In this document: in pieces, positions 47,565 through 58,445 of the stretch
How the letters are laid out: every line of letters begins with the position of its first letter
How positions within the stretch are numbered: position 1 is the first letter of the stretch
NCBI GenBank assembly: GCA_946811695.1
Contig: OX328124.1
Coordinates: forward strand, 25,856,626-25,920,625
Reading direction: 5' to 3'
Source of the DNA: Gonocerus acuteangulatus
Lineage: Eukaryota; Arthropoda; Insecta; Hemiptera; Coreidae
DNA length: 64,000 bases
Translations under genes and position numbers: made by a program
Notes under the pieces: model-generated
Told to the model about the DNA's origin: nothing
Seen by the model: only the letters and a program-made list of their open reading frames with translations
Database searches by the model: none

Positions 47565-47700
47565 TTTTAGCGCGGTTACTCCCTATCTCCATAGGGAGAA
47601 GCCGCTTATGAGGTTGACCTCATGACGCAATCCGGAAGTCCGACTAGAAACTTTTACGTTTCAGACCCTATAGATCACGAAAATATAGGTGGCTAAAATT

Positions 47701-47747
<47 letters not shown>

Positions 47748-48930
47748 GCTTGTCTGTTCGCTCTCTAGCAAGCTCAAAAATGGTCCGAATTTGACGAAAT
47801 TTGGTACAAAAATCTGTCGTCTAATTTGAAAGGTCGAGTTCGTTAACCAGCAGAGATAGTGTCGCCCATTAGAAGATAGTGTTTGGGGCGACATTCGCGC
47901 AAAAAAAATCGTAACGCTTACGTTTTTGAGTTTATATGCTTGCATGAACTTGTTTTATAGGTTTATTAACATAAGAAAATGAATGAAACCATTTTTAAGG
48001 CGATATCTGTAACCGTTTCTGAGAAAAGATGAATTTATGTTTTTGTAAGTCATTATTTTTTTGTAAGTACTTAGCATCGCGGGATTCAATTGAAATATTT
48101 TCTACATCTTGTAAATTAATCCCAACTAAGATATTTAAATTTTGGTTATATTTGGAGCTAAGGAAGTATGCGAAAAAAATATTTTATTAATAGACATGAA
48201 AAGTTTTTGGATCTCCATACATTTTTCGTAAATATCTCGATAACGGTTGGGAAATCGTGGTAAGTGGAAAGTGACCATTCGAATGCTTACTAAATTCTCT
48301 ACAAAAAAGATTCTGAAGCAATACTCGATGGGGCAACGTCAATGAGAGATATAAGTGCTTAAAACTTAAAAAGTGTTTGTTTCGTTGTTTTGAAATTGTT
48401 TTTCTCTTAATTTATCTCACTTTTTAATTGGTTGTTTCTAGTTTTTAATTGCATTTATCAGTAAAATTAGTATTGTAGTAATATAAGCTAAGAAACGGTG
48501 AAAGGTATAATAGTGGCTGTGGTAATCATGATGGCAGTGGCTAATCATGATAACGTAGTTTGTTTTTAATTCTCCTATCTATATAATCGTCCTCATAGCC
48601 TCCAACTGAAGTTACCGTATAGAAAAATTTAACACACGACAGAATATATTTACAGTTGATTATAACAGTAAAACAAATTTGCTAGTAAAACAAGATACTT
48701 AAAATGACAACGAATTTTTGGTTGTTTAGAATAGAGCCTTCTCAGCAGTAGTCAAGGAGTAAGTACGTTTTCAGTACATAATTGTATTGACTTATACAGA
48801 TTAAGAATTATCCGCTTCTGTGCAAGTTGGCTATAGTCAGTTTCCTGTGATTTGTGGTGCTAATATATTCCATTTCTTCGAGATGTACGTAACCGCGCTA
48901 AGATGACGCAGTTCCTGCGAGTCAGACTTT
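47565..48930 (+). mobile_element. HINE, near full length
   Basis: Head TTTTTAGCGCGGTTACTCCC, head block ATGACGCAATCCGGAAGTCC, (TA)n at 47702-47749, interior blocks, and the 3' end AACCGCGCTAAGATGACGCA with TTCCTGCGAGTCAGACTTTT. It is more diverged than the 55168 copy. Confidence 0.8.
47702..47749. repeat. (TA)n microsatellite inside HINE
   Basis: Array about 137 bases from the HINE start. Confidence 0.95.
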
Positions 48931-49028
48931 TTCATTAGTCTAATAAGCATTATTTATTTACATCAAAAGCTATCATTTCTCAAAAAAAGGTTACACAAAA
49001 TAAAAAAGTGATAATTTAAAAATAAATA

Positions 49029-49245
49029 GGCCAACGGCCATAGCCACGTTGAATACACCGGTTCCCGTAGATCACCGAAGTTAAGCAACGTCGGGCGTGG
49101 TCAGTACCTGAATGGGTGACCGACCACGTGCTGTTGGCATTAGAAAAGGGTGGCAACCTGTAGATAGCCCGGCGCTAATGGCCAAGATGTAGATGCGCCG
49201 TTAAAAAAAAAAATAAAATAAAAAAAAAAAAAATAAATAAATAGT
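49029..49245 (+). mobile_element. 5S rRNA-derived SINE, full length
   Basis: Head GGCCAACGGCCATAGCCACG through GACCACGTGCTGTTGGC is a roughly 112-base 5S-like unit. Compared with a typical 120-base animal 5S rRNA, it lacks about nine bases between ACCG and the 3' stem. Body GGGTGGCAACCTGTAGATAG, tail GGCGCTAATGGCCAAGATGT, then an A-rich tail. It is a SINE, not a functional 5S gene. Confidence 0.88.
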
Positions 49246-49882
49246 CTCGGATCAATAAATTACCTAATTGGAAAATAAAATGAAAAAATAACTTTAATAA
49301 TAATTTAACTTGTAGGCCACGCTCCACATTGTTACAGATATGTTCTTCGAGTATTGCCACCGTGTCACCCCCCTCCGGGATTCTCAGACTTAACCCTGAG
49401 GAGGCTTGCAACGTGACTCGCCACCTCAGGGTCAATCCTTACTCCAAGAACATGATGTTTTTAAAAATAATAATTCCCTGAATCAGAGAGTTCTGTAATA
49501 GCCATCCAGGATGAAGTAATTGCAACGAGTTCTTACCGATTTCACGTGTAAAAGGGTCTAAACACCTCGGAAAATGTATTATTACCCTGAAGTTTATATT
49601 TATATTTATCTGTGAGCCAAAGTAACAGTCACAATGATCTAATAACATAGCATGTTCAAACACTCCATACAGAGAGAATCGGTGAAAATAATTGAGTGTC
49701 CGTTAGTATTTATAATATTTGAAAGGGTCAAAAGAATTCCATTAAGTTCTGTGCTTGTAAATATATATAAAATAAATAGACGTTAAAATTGAAATTATAA
49801 TAATTTCCTTAAAGCATCATAAGCATATAATTAGATATTTTATCCGGAGACAGGTTAGCATGCTAAACGCCTAAAAAGCGCA

Positions 49883-49888
<6 letters not shown>
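49246..49888. other. No recognisable feature
   Basis: AT-rich; minus frames of 74-86 codons show no domains. Confidence 0.4.

Positions 49889-49935
<47 letters not shown>
49889..49935. repeat. (TA)n microsatellite
   Basis: Pure array of about 47 bases. Confidence 0.95.
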
Positions 49936-49938
<3 letters not shown>

Positions 49939-49967
49939 TATTCTTATAGATGACCCAAAAGATCAAA

Positions 49968-50169
49968 ATTCTTTTTTATCCTAGGAGGCATGGTATTAAG
50001 CCGGACTCCAGAGGGAGTACTTGGTAACGGGAGAACTTCCTTGCAAGAAGTGCCCCTGAAGAGGTGCGAAGAAAAGATGCACGAAACATGTCGGGCACAA
50101 TAAATAAAGTAGTATAATAAAGGAAGACTGCTTTAATGACCCCATGCCTCCTAGGATAAAAATGAATTT

Positions 50170-50172
<3 letters not shown>
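49968..50172 (+). mobile_element. Solo PLE terminal repeat with a 33-base inverted remnant
   Basis: Plus-oriented terminal repeat containing a well-formed hammerhead. Its 3' end (CCATGCCTCCTAGGATAAAA) is repeated inverted at 49968-50000, the remnant of the opposite arm. No endonuclease ORF. Both sides are close to (TA)n. Confidence 0.7.
50050..50098 (+). ncRNA. Hammerhead ribozyme motif, best formed in the window
   Basis: Stem I GUGCCC (50050-50055) pairs with GGGCAC (50093-50098). Core CUGAAGA (50056-50062), one extra G, stem II GUGC (50064-50067) with GCAC (50079-50082), GAAAC (50083-50087), AU loop, GUC cleavage triplet (50090-50092). All core residues are present. Confidence 0.85.

Positions 50173-50173
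<1 letters not shown>

Positions 50174-50233
<60 letters not shown>
50174..50233. repeat. (TA)n microsatellite
   Basis: Pure array of about 60 bases between the PLE repeat and the SINE head. Confidence 0.95.
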
Positions 50234-50235
<2 letters not shown>

Positions 50236-50236
<1 letters not shown>

Positions 50237-50571
50237 GGGCTGAGGTTAGCTCAGTGGTAGAGGACTAATAAGCTGGAGGACCTGAATTCAAATCCCGAGC
50301 AAGCACTTAAGATTATTTCAAGTAGTGTCTTCGTTCATGGGTTGACTTCGGCCTCCCTGATCGTCCATAGGCCAACCCAGCCTTTAATTTAATTTTTTGA
50401 TTAATGGGTACCTTGGGTGCTAATGACTCTAGCAGTCGAAGCAGAAAGGGGAAAATCAGGCGGCCGGAGCATAGTATTGACCACACTATTTCCCTAGTGT
50501 GCCGTATGGTCACGAATCAGATATCTCTATAGTATCTGCCCCTCAGGGCCCTCGTGGCCTGTTATGGGACA

Positions 50572-50573
<2 letters not shown>
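50236..50573 (+). mobile_element. tRNA-derived SINE, family 2 (copy 2)
   Basis: Head GGGGCTGAGGTTAGCTCAGT (A box) and CTGAATTCAAATCCC (eroded B box), then the same body as 35607-35967 (GGGTACCTTGGGTGCTAATG, GGCGGCCGGAGCATAGT). It ends GTGGCCTGTTATGGGACAGA directly in (TA)n. It sits between two TA arrays, as if inserted into one. Confidence 0.85.

Positions 50574-50574
<1 letters not shown>

Positions 50575-50641
<67 letters not shown>
50575..50641. repeat. (TA)n microsatellite
   Basis: Pure array at the SINE 3' end. Confidence 0.95.
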
Positions 50642-50644
<3 letters not shown>

Positions 50645-50779
50645 ATATATTAGTTACATGCCTTCAATCTAATAAATAACAAGGCCTGGCACATCTTCCT
50701 TAACTCCTGGCAAAATACTTTACACGCTGCAGACCCATTTGTCAAATCCCTTCATAGGCTAAGACTTGACTGAGGTAGA

Positions 50780-50887
50780 GACTACACGTCCTGATCCCCA
50801 ACTCGAGACATGTAGGGGCTGAAGTTGGAGGAAGACTACGCAGCCTGATCCCCAACTCGAGACATGTAGGGGCTGCTGTTGGAGGAA
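50780..50887. repeat. 54-bp tandem duplication
   Basis: CCTGATCCCCAACTCGAGAC with ATGTAGGGGCTG occurs twice with a 54-base offset (starts 50780 and 50834), four or five differences. Confidence 0.9.
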
Positions 50888-51295
50888 GACGTATCGCTTC
50901 CCCGTTCCATTAATTGAATGAAATATAGCTGGAGCTAAGGGAGCTAGTCAATACTCCCCCCCCCCCACCCATCCCTCAGATTAATGGCTTCAATCTAAAT
51001 CATTTTTATACCTCAATAATGCCTCACTCCTAATCCCCTATTTGTTTGTTTGCCTTCGTGGCCAAGTTAATAGTCTTCTCCCTCTAAGGATAATATTATT
51101 TATCACTGTTATTTATATACCTACTAAAGAAAATGTAAGCATTTCTCTTATTTTGGATTGAGGCACAATTCTGCCGACGCACTAAGGGAGTGTTTGTGTT
51201 ACAAGCGTTGACTACAATAATAATTTTGTGCTAGGCCATTACAGCTTAACACTTTGACTAAGGGAGCGGTAAACCCGAATCACTCAAAAAATTGT
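50888..51295. other. No recognisable feature
   Basis: C-run near 50957; nothing assignable. Confidence 0.4.
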
Positions 51296-51911
51296 TTTAG
51301 GATTAATATGCCTTAGCTGTAACTAAAATGGAAAAAACCGTTACAAAAAAGTGTCCGCTGGTGTTCGCGCATGCGCTGTGGCGTTCACGCATGCGCAGTA
51401 GCGTTGGCATATGCACAGTAGCGTTCGAGCAAGCGCAGTGACTATTTACGAAAAAGAAGACTGTATGTACCATAACAAAAGTATCCGCTGGCGTTCCCGC
51501 ATGCGCAGTAACGGCACTATGTACGCAAAAGAAGACTGTTACAAAAAAGTGTCCGCTGGCGTAGTGGCCATGTACGAAAGAGAAGACTGTATATGTCACA
51601 TAAAAGTGTCCGCTTGCGTTCGCGCGTACCCAGTGGCGTGGCCATGTAGGAAAAAGAAGACTGTACGAGTCACAAAAAAGTGTCATTTGTCGTTCGAGCA
51701 TGCTCAGTGGCGTTCGCGCAAGCGCATTGGTGTTCGCGAATGCGCAGTGGCGTTCGCTTATGCGAAAAAGAAGACTATATGTTATACAGCACTTTACATA
51801 GGTTTTTTCGGTGCACCTAGGCGTTCTAAAAAAGTGTCAAAAAATGTGACCGCAACGTTCGCGCATGTGTGGTGGCCATGTACGAAAAAGAAGACTATAT
51901 GTTATACAGTT
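51296..51911 (+). mobile_element. Element Z with expanded internal minisatellite
   Basis: Begins TTAATATGCCTTAGCTGTAA and contains at least five imperfect repeats of a module: AAAAAAGTGTCCGCTGGCGT, several GCATGCGCAGTGGCGTTCGC words, CCATGTACGAAAAAGAAGAC. CpG- and GCGC-rich within AT-rich DNA. The 188-codon plus frame and 132-codon minus frame here are repeat translations, not genes. Confidence 0.8.
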
Positions 51912-52382
51912 CTGGGGATCTGCAAAACCATCCAACATCAACAGAATACAGGCATTCCAATCAAAAGTCCTCCGTAAAATTGTAAATGCCCCCTTTTATG
52001 TATCCAACAAAACCCTACACAATGACCTCAACATCCCATTTGTCCTTGACCTCGCTAAAACCCGTTTCCAAACGTTCCACTCCAAATTGTCTCACCATCC
52101 TAATCCTGAAGGTCAATCCTTATCATCCCAATCCCATCCAGACAATCCCCCCAGGCGGCTCAAGAGACAGTGGCCTTGAGACAATTTACTTGCCTGATCT
52201 TTTTATAATCAATAAAATGCCAACAATGGTTGGCTTCTTCCAAATTTTGTATTTTTTATTTTTTTTTACTTTTGTCAGTTTTATGAACTTGTACATAATA
52301 TCTGGATCAACATACTTGATCATTGTACTGTTATCTGTACAGATTTCAAATAAATAAATACGAAATAAAAAAAAATAAAAAA
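51912..52382 (+). mobile_element. 5'-truncated Jockey-type LINE inserted in element Z, 14-bp target duplication
   Basis: Flanked by ATATGTTATACAGT on both sides (about 51898-51911 and 52383-52396). Contains the last ORF2 codons, a short 3' UTR and an A-rich tail (AAATAAATACGAAATAAAAA). It interrupts Z: the Z 3' end resumes after the second duplication. Confidence 0.9.
51913..52179 (+). pseudogene. Jockey LINE ORF2 C-terminal end
   Basis: The frame reads LWGSAKPSNINRIQAFQSKV, LRKIVNAPFYVSNKTLHNDL, NIPFV and ends PNPEG...RRLKRQWP. The W-G-S-A-x-x-S-N-x-x-x-I-Q-x-F-Q-x-K-x-L-R-x-I-x-N-A-P-x-Y-V pattern is the conserved end of Jockey-clade ORF2. Everything upstream, including the RT, was lost by 5' truncation. 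Confidence 0.85.
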
Positions 52383-52460
52383 TATGTTATACAGTACATT
52401 ACATAGGTTTTTCAGGAGGACGTAAAACATATTTATGTTCCTGAATTTAAGCAGAAGGCT
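52383..52460 (+). mobile_element. Element Z, 3' end after the LINE insertion
   Basis: ACATAGGTTTTTCAGGAGGA, AAAACATATTTATGTTCCTG, AAGCAGAAGGCTCTAAAC: the Z terminus, completing the copy begun at 51296. Confidence 0.8.
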
Positions 52461-54097
52461 CTAAACTTAATTTTTTTTTCATTTTATGATTTTATTTGTT
52501 TTGTTAATGTAATAAAATAACTTACCCATTGGAAATTCTGGATAATTTCCTTCAGAAACATCTTTTTTGGCCATGTGCGTCATCGACAATACTTCACTGA
52601 ATTGTGTATGCAATTACGTATTACATGTATGTTGTGCGGGTCTCCCTCAGTACAATCGGAGGATATATTTTATAAGTTACCTCTTTATGTCATTTATTCC
52701 CAAGCTAATTTGTGATTGAACAACAACAATAATGTCATTTATTTTAAATTAATTATCATATGTAATTTTTAGACTTCGTAGTACGAGGTTGAGAGTAAGA
52801 GAAGTATGATAATCTTTCATTATAAGTCCCGTAGCTTTCATTATAAGTCCCGTAGCTTCTTATTGCTACCGCTGCTCCTCTTGAATAACAAGTAACTGTT
52901 ATTCATAATTATGCAGAACATGTGGATGCCGAGCTTTGCATATCACCGGAGGGTCTTTCAAAAGTGTAGTAGGACAAAAGGTGATTCCACCCATTCTTCT
53001 TTTCTAATAACTAAGAACAATTCTAAACCTGTACAAACAATAAGTAGTACGTTATTCACTAACAAAAGAAATTAGAGCAACATTTTCAACTAACTAACTC
53101 TCTAGCATAAATATTCTTATAATTTAATTGTTTTTTTAATAACTAAAAACAATACCAAAGTCGAATAAAAATTAATTAATAATTACAAAACGACAAAACC
53201 TAAGCAGTACGTTATTCACTAACAAAAGTAATTAGCGCAACATTTCCCAATAACTAACTTCTACTATTCTCACACATAAATAAAACGTAGGATTAAAAGA
53301 AAACAATTTTATTTACGTTAAAAAATATTCTAATATCTACATAACATCATCAAAGTATAATTAAAATTTAAAAAAAAACAGTACAATAAACCAGTTTGAA
53401 GAAATTGTAGTGTAAACATGTACTTACTCTGTGTTGTGAAGAAACGCTTGCCAAAATTCACAGAAAAGCCTGAGCCCGGAACGATTTCAGAGTAAGACAC
53501 TCGAGACACTTCCTGCTAATAAATAAAGCATGTTATTTATTTATTTATTATATTTTATTCTGAAAATGCTCGTTTATTATTTTTGCCTGGCATGTTATAT
53601 TAGACTGTATATATTTAGTTTCAAGTAGAAGAATTTATTTTTACAACCTTGTATTTATTGAGTGATTGTTACCTCTCTCCCCGGTAAATGTTATCCAGGA
53701 ACAGGTACCTGATAACTGTAACCATATTGATACTCAGGTAACAAGCCACTTAAGAGCTCAGTTTTATCTCTTATTCGAAAAAGTAACTACCGCTGACCTA
53801 TTTAAAGTCTACACATGAATTTGAAACCATTTTATGCTCAAAAAAATAAATAAATAAATAAATAGTAGTTCCTCATTAAACTAATTCATAAGTTCAAAAT
53901 TTATAAGTTCGGAGCTAAATTAAAATCGTTTGTAATTGATACATGTCAATTACTATTTAATGATTGACTGGTACATGGTCCTAACGGTATTTTTAGATAC
54001 TGTGACCCTTGTACTAAATCAAGCTTCACCTTCAGAGAACATTAAAAGCAATTAATAATTATATATTTTAACATATACTAAAGGAATGTAGACACTA
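52461..54097. other. Unassigned interval with two weak candidate exons (minus strand)
   Basis: Candidate exon 53428-53512: an AG acceptor (…TTTATTTATTAGCAG) precedes an 85-base open stretch reading EVSRVSYSEIVPGSGFSVNF and GKRFFTTQ, ending at a strong GTAAGT donor. Candidate terminal exon 52899-52954: AG acceptor, then reading PPVICKARHPHVLHNYE and a stop; its phase is compatible with the first. Both are short and no family is recognised, so this is only a hint of the 3' end of a host gene. A 20-base direct duplication (TTTCATTATAAGTCCCGTAG) lies at 52816-52857. Confidence 0.2.
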
Positions 54098-54340
54098 ACG
54101 TATATAGAATATAATTTCGGGGGGGGGGGGGGTGGTTGAAAGCTTTAGGGGGTATGGAATACTAATAACCTAGAACTTGGAATAGATAACCAATTAAAAC
54201 GCTATTACACCCCCCAATATTTTTTTTTCTGAACTAATTGATCTTATTTACCTAATTTATTTTAATGACACATTTTTACCGATTTCAAGGGGGGGGGGGC
54301 TGTAGCCATCTCAGCCCCCTCCCTATATAACCAATGAAGA
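54098..54340. mobile_element. hAT-type G-run MITE, eroded copy
   Basis: Shares CGTATATAGAA, TTTCGGGGG, GGGGTATGGAATA, AACTTGGAATAG, AAAACGCTATTACAC and GACACATTTTTACC in order with 40704-40975. The termini are eroded and no duplication remains. Confidence 0.75.
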
Positions 54341-54544
54341 ACTTCCTGATAAATTTCCTCAAAGGTCATTCCATATCAAATCACCCAATATTTTAATGAA
54401 ATGTCACCCATCATATTAGATTTTGCACACTCACTTACACTAATGCCCTAAGAATACATGTGAAGTTTTATTGTTCTAAAATGTATAATTTTTTTAAATG
54501 GAATTATAAAAATATGTATTTATTTACATTTTAACGTCCATTAT
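54341..54544. other. No recognisable feature
   Basis: Short AT-rich interval. Confidence 0.4.
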
Positions 54545-54725
54545 AATTAACTTAGAATTTTAGGACGGGTTATCTATAGGTAACCAGGATTTTAGCCAGG
54601 ATAGGGCTGACGCCTTTTCTTTTTTCTAAAGAAAAGCCACGAACCCTAGTGGGAATCGAACCCATTACCCTTGGCACGGAGTATTAAGTGCACACGCCTT
54701 AACACTCACGGCCACCGGGCCACCT
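54545..54725 (-). mobile_element. tRNA-derived SINE, Ser/Leu-like head
   Basis: Minus strand: GGTGGCCCGGTGGCCGTGAG with TGTTAAGGCG (A-box region with the long D-arm spacing of class II tRNAs), a variable-arm-like segment, and AATGGGTTCGATTCCCACTA (B box). A short body and an AT-rich tail follow. Arms do not form a clean acceptor stem, so a SINE is preferred over a functional tRNA gene. Confidence 0.65.
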
Positions 54726-55167
54726 TCAAAAATATTAATATGTGATAATTTGGTTTCACAGAATCACATCTTTGTAAAGTGTGTACTTCTATTAAACTAC
54801 TATGAAAAAAAATGTCCAGACCAAAATCTTTATAATGTTATGGTTTTCGTAAATAATACTCATTTACCGCAAGCGATTCTGTACAACCAAATTATCAAAA
54901 TATTCAAATTTTAAAAATTCGATTAAAAAACAAAAACAAATTAAAGATCCCAGAACAAAAAAAAAAAAAAACTTCAAGGGTATTCTTCGTACAGAGGTAT
55001 GAAAAAATGTGCAAACTTTCAGGAATATCTAAAATCATGGGTGCATTGACATGGGTGATGTCACATGGAATGACCATCAAATCTTTATTGAAATAACATA
55101 TAAGTACAAAAAACAACTGCATTCCTTCATAAACACTTGTAGTAGCGCATTTAAATAATTTAGTTAC
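54726..55167. other. No recognisable feature
   Basis: AT-rich; a 96-codon minus frame (55194-54904) is hydrophobic and low-complexity and shows no domain. Confidence 0.4.
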
Positions 55168-55327
55168 TTTTAGCGCGGTTCCTCCCTCCCCCATAGGGAG
55201 GAACCCCGCTTATAAGGTTGATACAATGAAACAATCCGGACGTGCCGACAAGAAAATTTCGCGTTTCAGAACCCCTAGAGACCGAAAATAACGGTGGTTC
55301 AAATTTGTATATATATATATATGTATA

Positions 55328-55396
<69 letters not shown>

Positions 55397-56734
55397 CTGT
55401 TCGCTCATTTCTGGCTTCCCTGATGGTCCGATTTTGATGAAATTTGGTACAAAAATCCGTCGTCCAATTTGAAAGGTCAAGTTCGTTAACCAGCAAAATC
55501 CGCCCACTGGAAGATGGCGGTTGGGGCGAAATTTGCGCAGAAAAAATCGTAACGCTTACGTTTTTGAGTTCATAAGCTTGTAAGTACTCTTTTTATAGGC
55601 TTCTTGGGCTAGGAAAACGAATGAAACCATTTTCAAGGCGATAGATTTAACCGTTTTCGAGAAAAGTGGAAAAATAGTTTTTGAATACCGTTTTTGGTTT
55701 GGGTACTTAGAATCACGGGATTCAGTTGAAACATTATCTGCATGTTCTACTTTCATTAAAACTAATATGTTGAAAGTTATGTTACGTTTGGAGTTAAGGA
55801 AGGGTTAGAATAAAATATTTTATGAACAGACATGAAAAGTTTTGGGAACTTCGTATACTTTCATTAATATCTCGAACACGGTTGGGAAATCGTGGTAAGT
55901 GGATAGAAACTATTTGAAAGCTTACTAAATTCTCTACAAAAATTATTCTAAAACTATTTTTGATTAGGTTATGTCAATCGGACAAATAAGTGCTTAAAAC
56001 TTCAAATCCGTCTGTTTTGTTCTTATGAACGGGTTTTTGTCGTTCTTTTTGTAATTTTTGTCTCTTTCCCTTGGTTTTTTATTGATTTTTATTTTTGTAA
56101 TTTATTATGTTAGGAAAATGTATTTTTTTGTAAAACAGGATAGGAAAAATGAGACCACTTTTCTGTTGCTAGAAATAATGAAAATTTTGGGAACTTCGTA
56201 TACTTTCATTAATATCTCGAAAACTGTTGAAAATCTTGGGAAGCGAAAGGTTACCATTCTACCATTAAATGGTCTACAAAAAATGTTCTGACGAAAGTTT
56301 TAATAAGCGATGTCAATCGGAGAAATAAGTACTTAAACCATTAAAGTAATTGATTTCGTTTATTCGAAAGGTTTTTTGTCTGTTTTTATTCCTATTTTTT
56401 CATTGCTTATAGTTGGATAATGTATTTTACAATAAAACTAGGTAAGTAAAATAACAAAACAATTTATTGTTAGAAATATAGATTTCCTAGATTCCAAGAC
56501 CTTGTAACTAGCGGGACCCTTTCAAGTGTTGACCGACCCTTCCAGGTAAGATCGTAAATCAAGACCTTTCAAGACTGGTGGAACCAAAATAATAACTGCT
56601 TCTATTTTAATCTTAAGGCGATTCGCCAAAGTTGCGAAGCCTTATCAATAAATAAATATTTTAATCTTTCCAAATTAGACTAGGGATAAGAAAGGAACCG
56701 CGCTAAGATGATGCAGTTCCTGCGAGTCGGACTT
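55168..56734 (+). mobile_element. HINE, longest copy
   Basis: Head TTTTAGCGCGGTTCCTCCC, head block, (TA)n at 55306-55391, interior about 95 percent like the 29752 copy by eye up to 55990, then an internal duplication (GGGAACTTCGTATACTTTCATTAATATCTCGA-type block at about 55850 and 56190). The 3' end is GGAACCGCGCTAAGATGATG, CAGTTCCTGCGAGTCGGACT. No coding capacity. Confidence 0.82.
55306..55391. repeat. (TA)n microsatellite inside HINE
   Basis: TA array with a few GT and TTA interruptions, about 138 bases from the HINE start. Confidence 0.95.
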
Positions 56735-56761
56735 TTTTTAAAATGAAATCAATAACTACAT

Positions 56762-56885
56762 TTTTTTAACTTTTAAGGCATTAGTGCCAGCATCCAAAGA
56801 GCAACAGGAAATTTTCTCAACAAGCGCTAAAATGGTAAAAACCCCTGCTCCAGGCGGCAACCGTACTAGACCGCGGGGTGACAAT
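56762..56885 (-). mobile_element. Old tRNA-derived SINE fragment
   Basis: Minus strand: CACCCCGCGGTCTAGTACGG resembles the A-box region of the 32295 SINE. The B box is deleted. The tail GCTGGCACTAATGCCTTAAA corresponds to the shared GGCGCTAATGGCC tail, followed by A-rich sequence. Confidence 0.5.
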
Positions 56886-57611
<726 letters not shown>

Positions 57612-57615
<4 letters not shown>

Positions 57616-58445
57616 AACTAGGGTAACTAGGGATTTTTTCAAATTCATTTATCAGTACAACTTTGCAAGAAACCAATTGCAATTTTTGAAAATAATTGAA
57701 ATTGGTCAATTGGGAGTCAACTCATGTCTCAAAATATTAATGGTTCCTTTAACGAACATAATTTTTCTTATATTGCGACGTTGAATGTGATGATTAATTA
57801 TAATTAAAACAAAGTAATATAAATAATAACAAAGAGGGCAAAAGTTAGAAAGGGGGACTCTAAAAATGTTTTTAAGATTTTATAATAATTTAGTAGCATT
57901 GTTAGGAAATTATTAAATAATAAACTTATTTTTTTGACAGAAAATCTCCAAGTTTGACAATTTAAAGGTGGGGGGGGGGGTGAGACGTTTTCCTTCTGGC
58001 AGCTCGTAAGAAAGTAGGGCGCGAGTGAAAATAATAAGGGCGAAAGAAAAGGACAGGAAAAAGAGGAGAGGAAAGCTCTTTGAGAACCATTAAAATAAAT
58101 GAAGGGCATTAAAAAGAGTCGAAAGCTGACCCGAAGAGTAACAAGATGACTGGGAAAGGAGGAGTAAATCCACAAAGGGGAGTGGTTTCTGCTACTGATA
58201 AGGCTGATAAAGAAGTCCTAACGAGGGCTAGTCGGAAGACCACAGGAGCAATTATATCGAGACGAGACCAGGGTTATTGGTCTCTCGTAGCAACCGCTGT
58301 CTTGTTACTCTACAGCTGAGGGTTGTCTCTTATAGTATCGGAAATATTGATTGGATGACAGTCTAGCTCTGAAGGCGAAGCTCTAAGGGTATCTTGCCGA
58401 TAGTAAGAAGTTAATTAGAAGAGGAATAAGGAACGCGATATTGCA
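57612..58445. other. No recognisable feature
   Basis: A 123-codon minus frame (58175-57804) covers a G-run and purine-rich DNA; its residues show no family resemblance. Confidence 0.35.

Noticed and set aside
17259..49245. Functional 5S rRNA genes
   Set aside because: All four copies lack part of the 3' region of 5S rRNA and continue into a shared SINE body with A-tails.
51303..51977. 188-codon plus frame and 132-codon minus frame
   Set aside because: They translate the minisatellite of element Z and overlap each other; repeated Tyr-Glu-Lys or His motifs reflect the DNA repeat.
32295..54725. Functional tRNA genes at 32370-32455, 35890-35967, 50236-50305 and 54600-54725
   Set aside because: A and B boxes are present, but acceptor stems do not pair properly and each head is followed by a SINE body.
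54904..55194. 96-codon minus frame as a membrane protein
   Set aside because: Hydrophobicity follows from T/A-rich DNA, and it crosses the start of a HINE copy.
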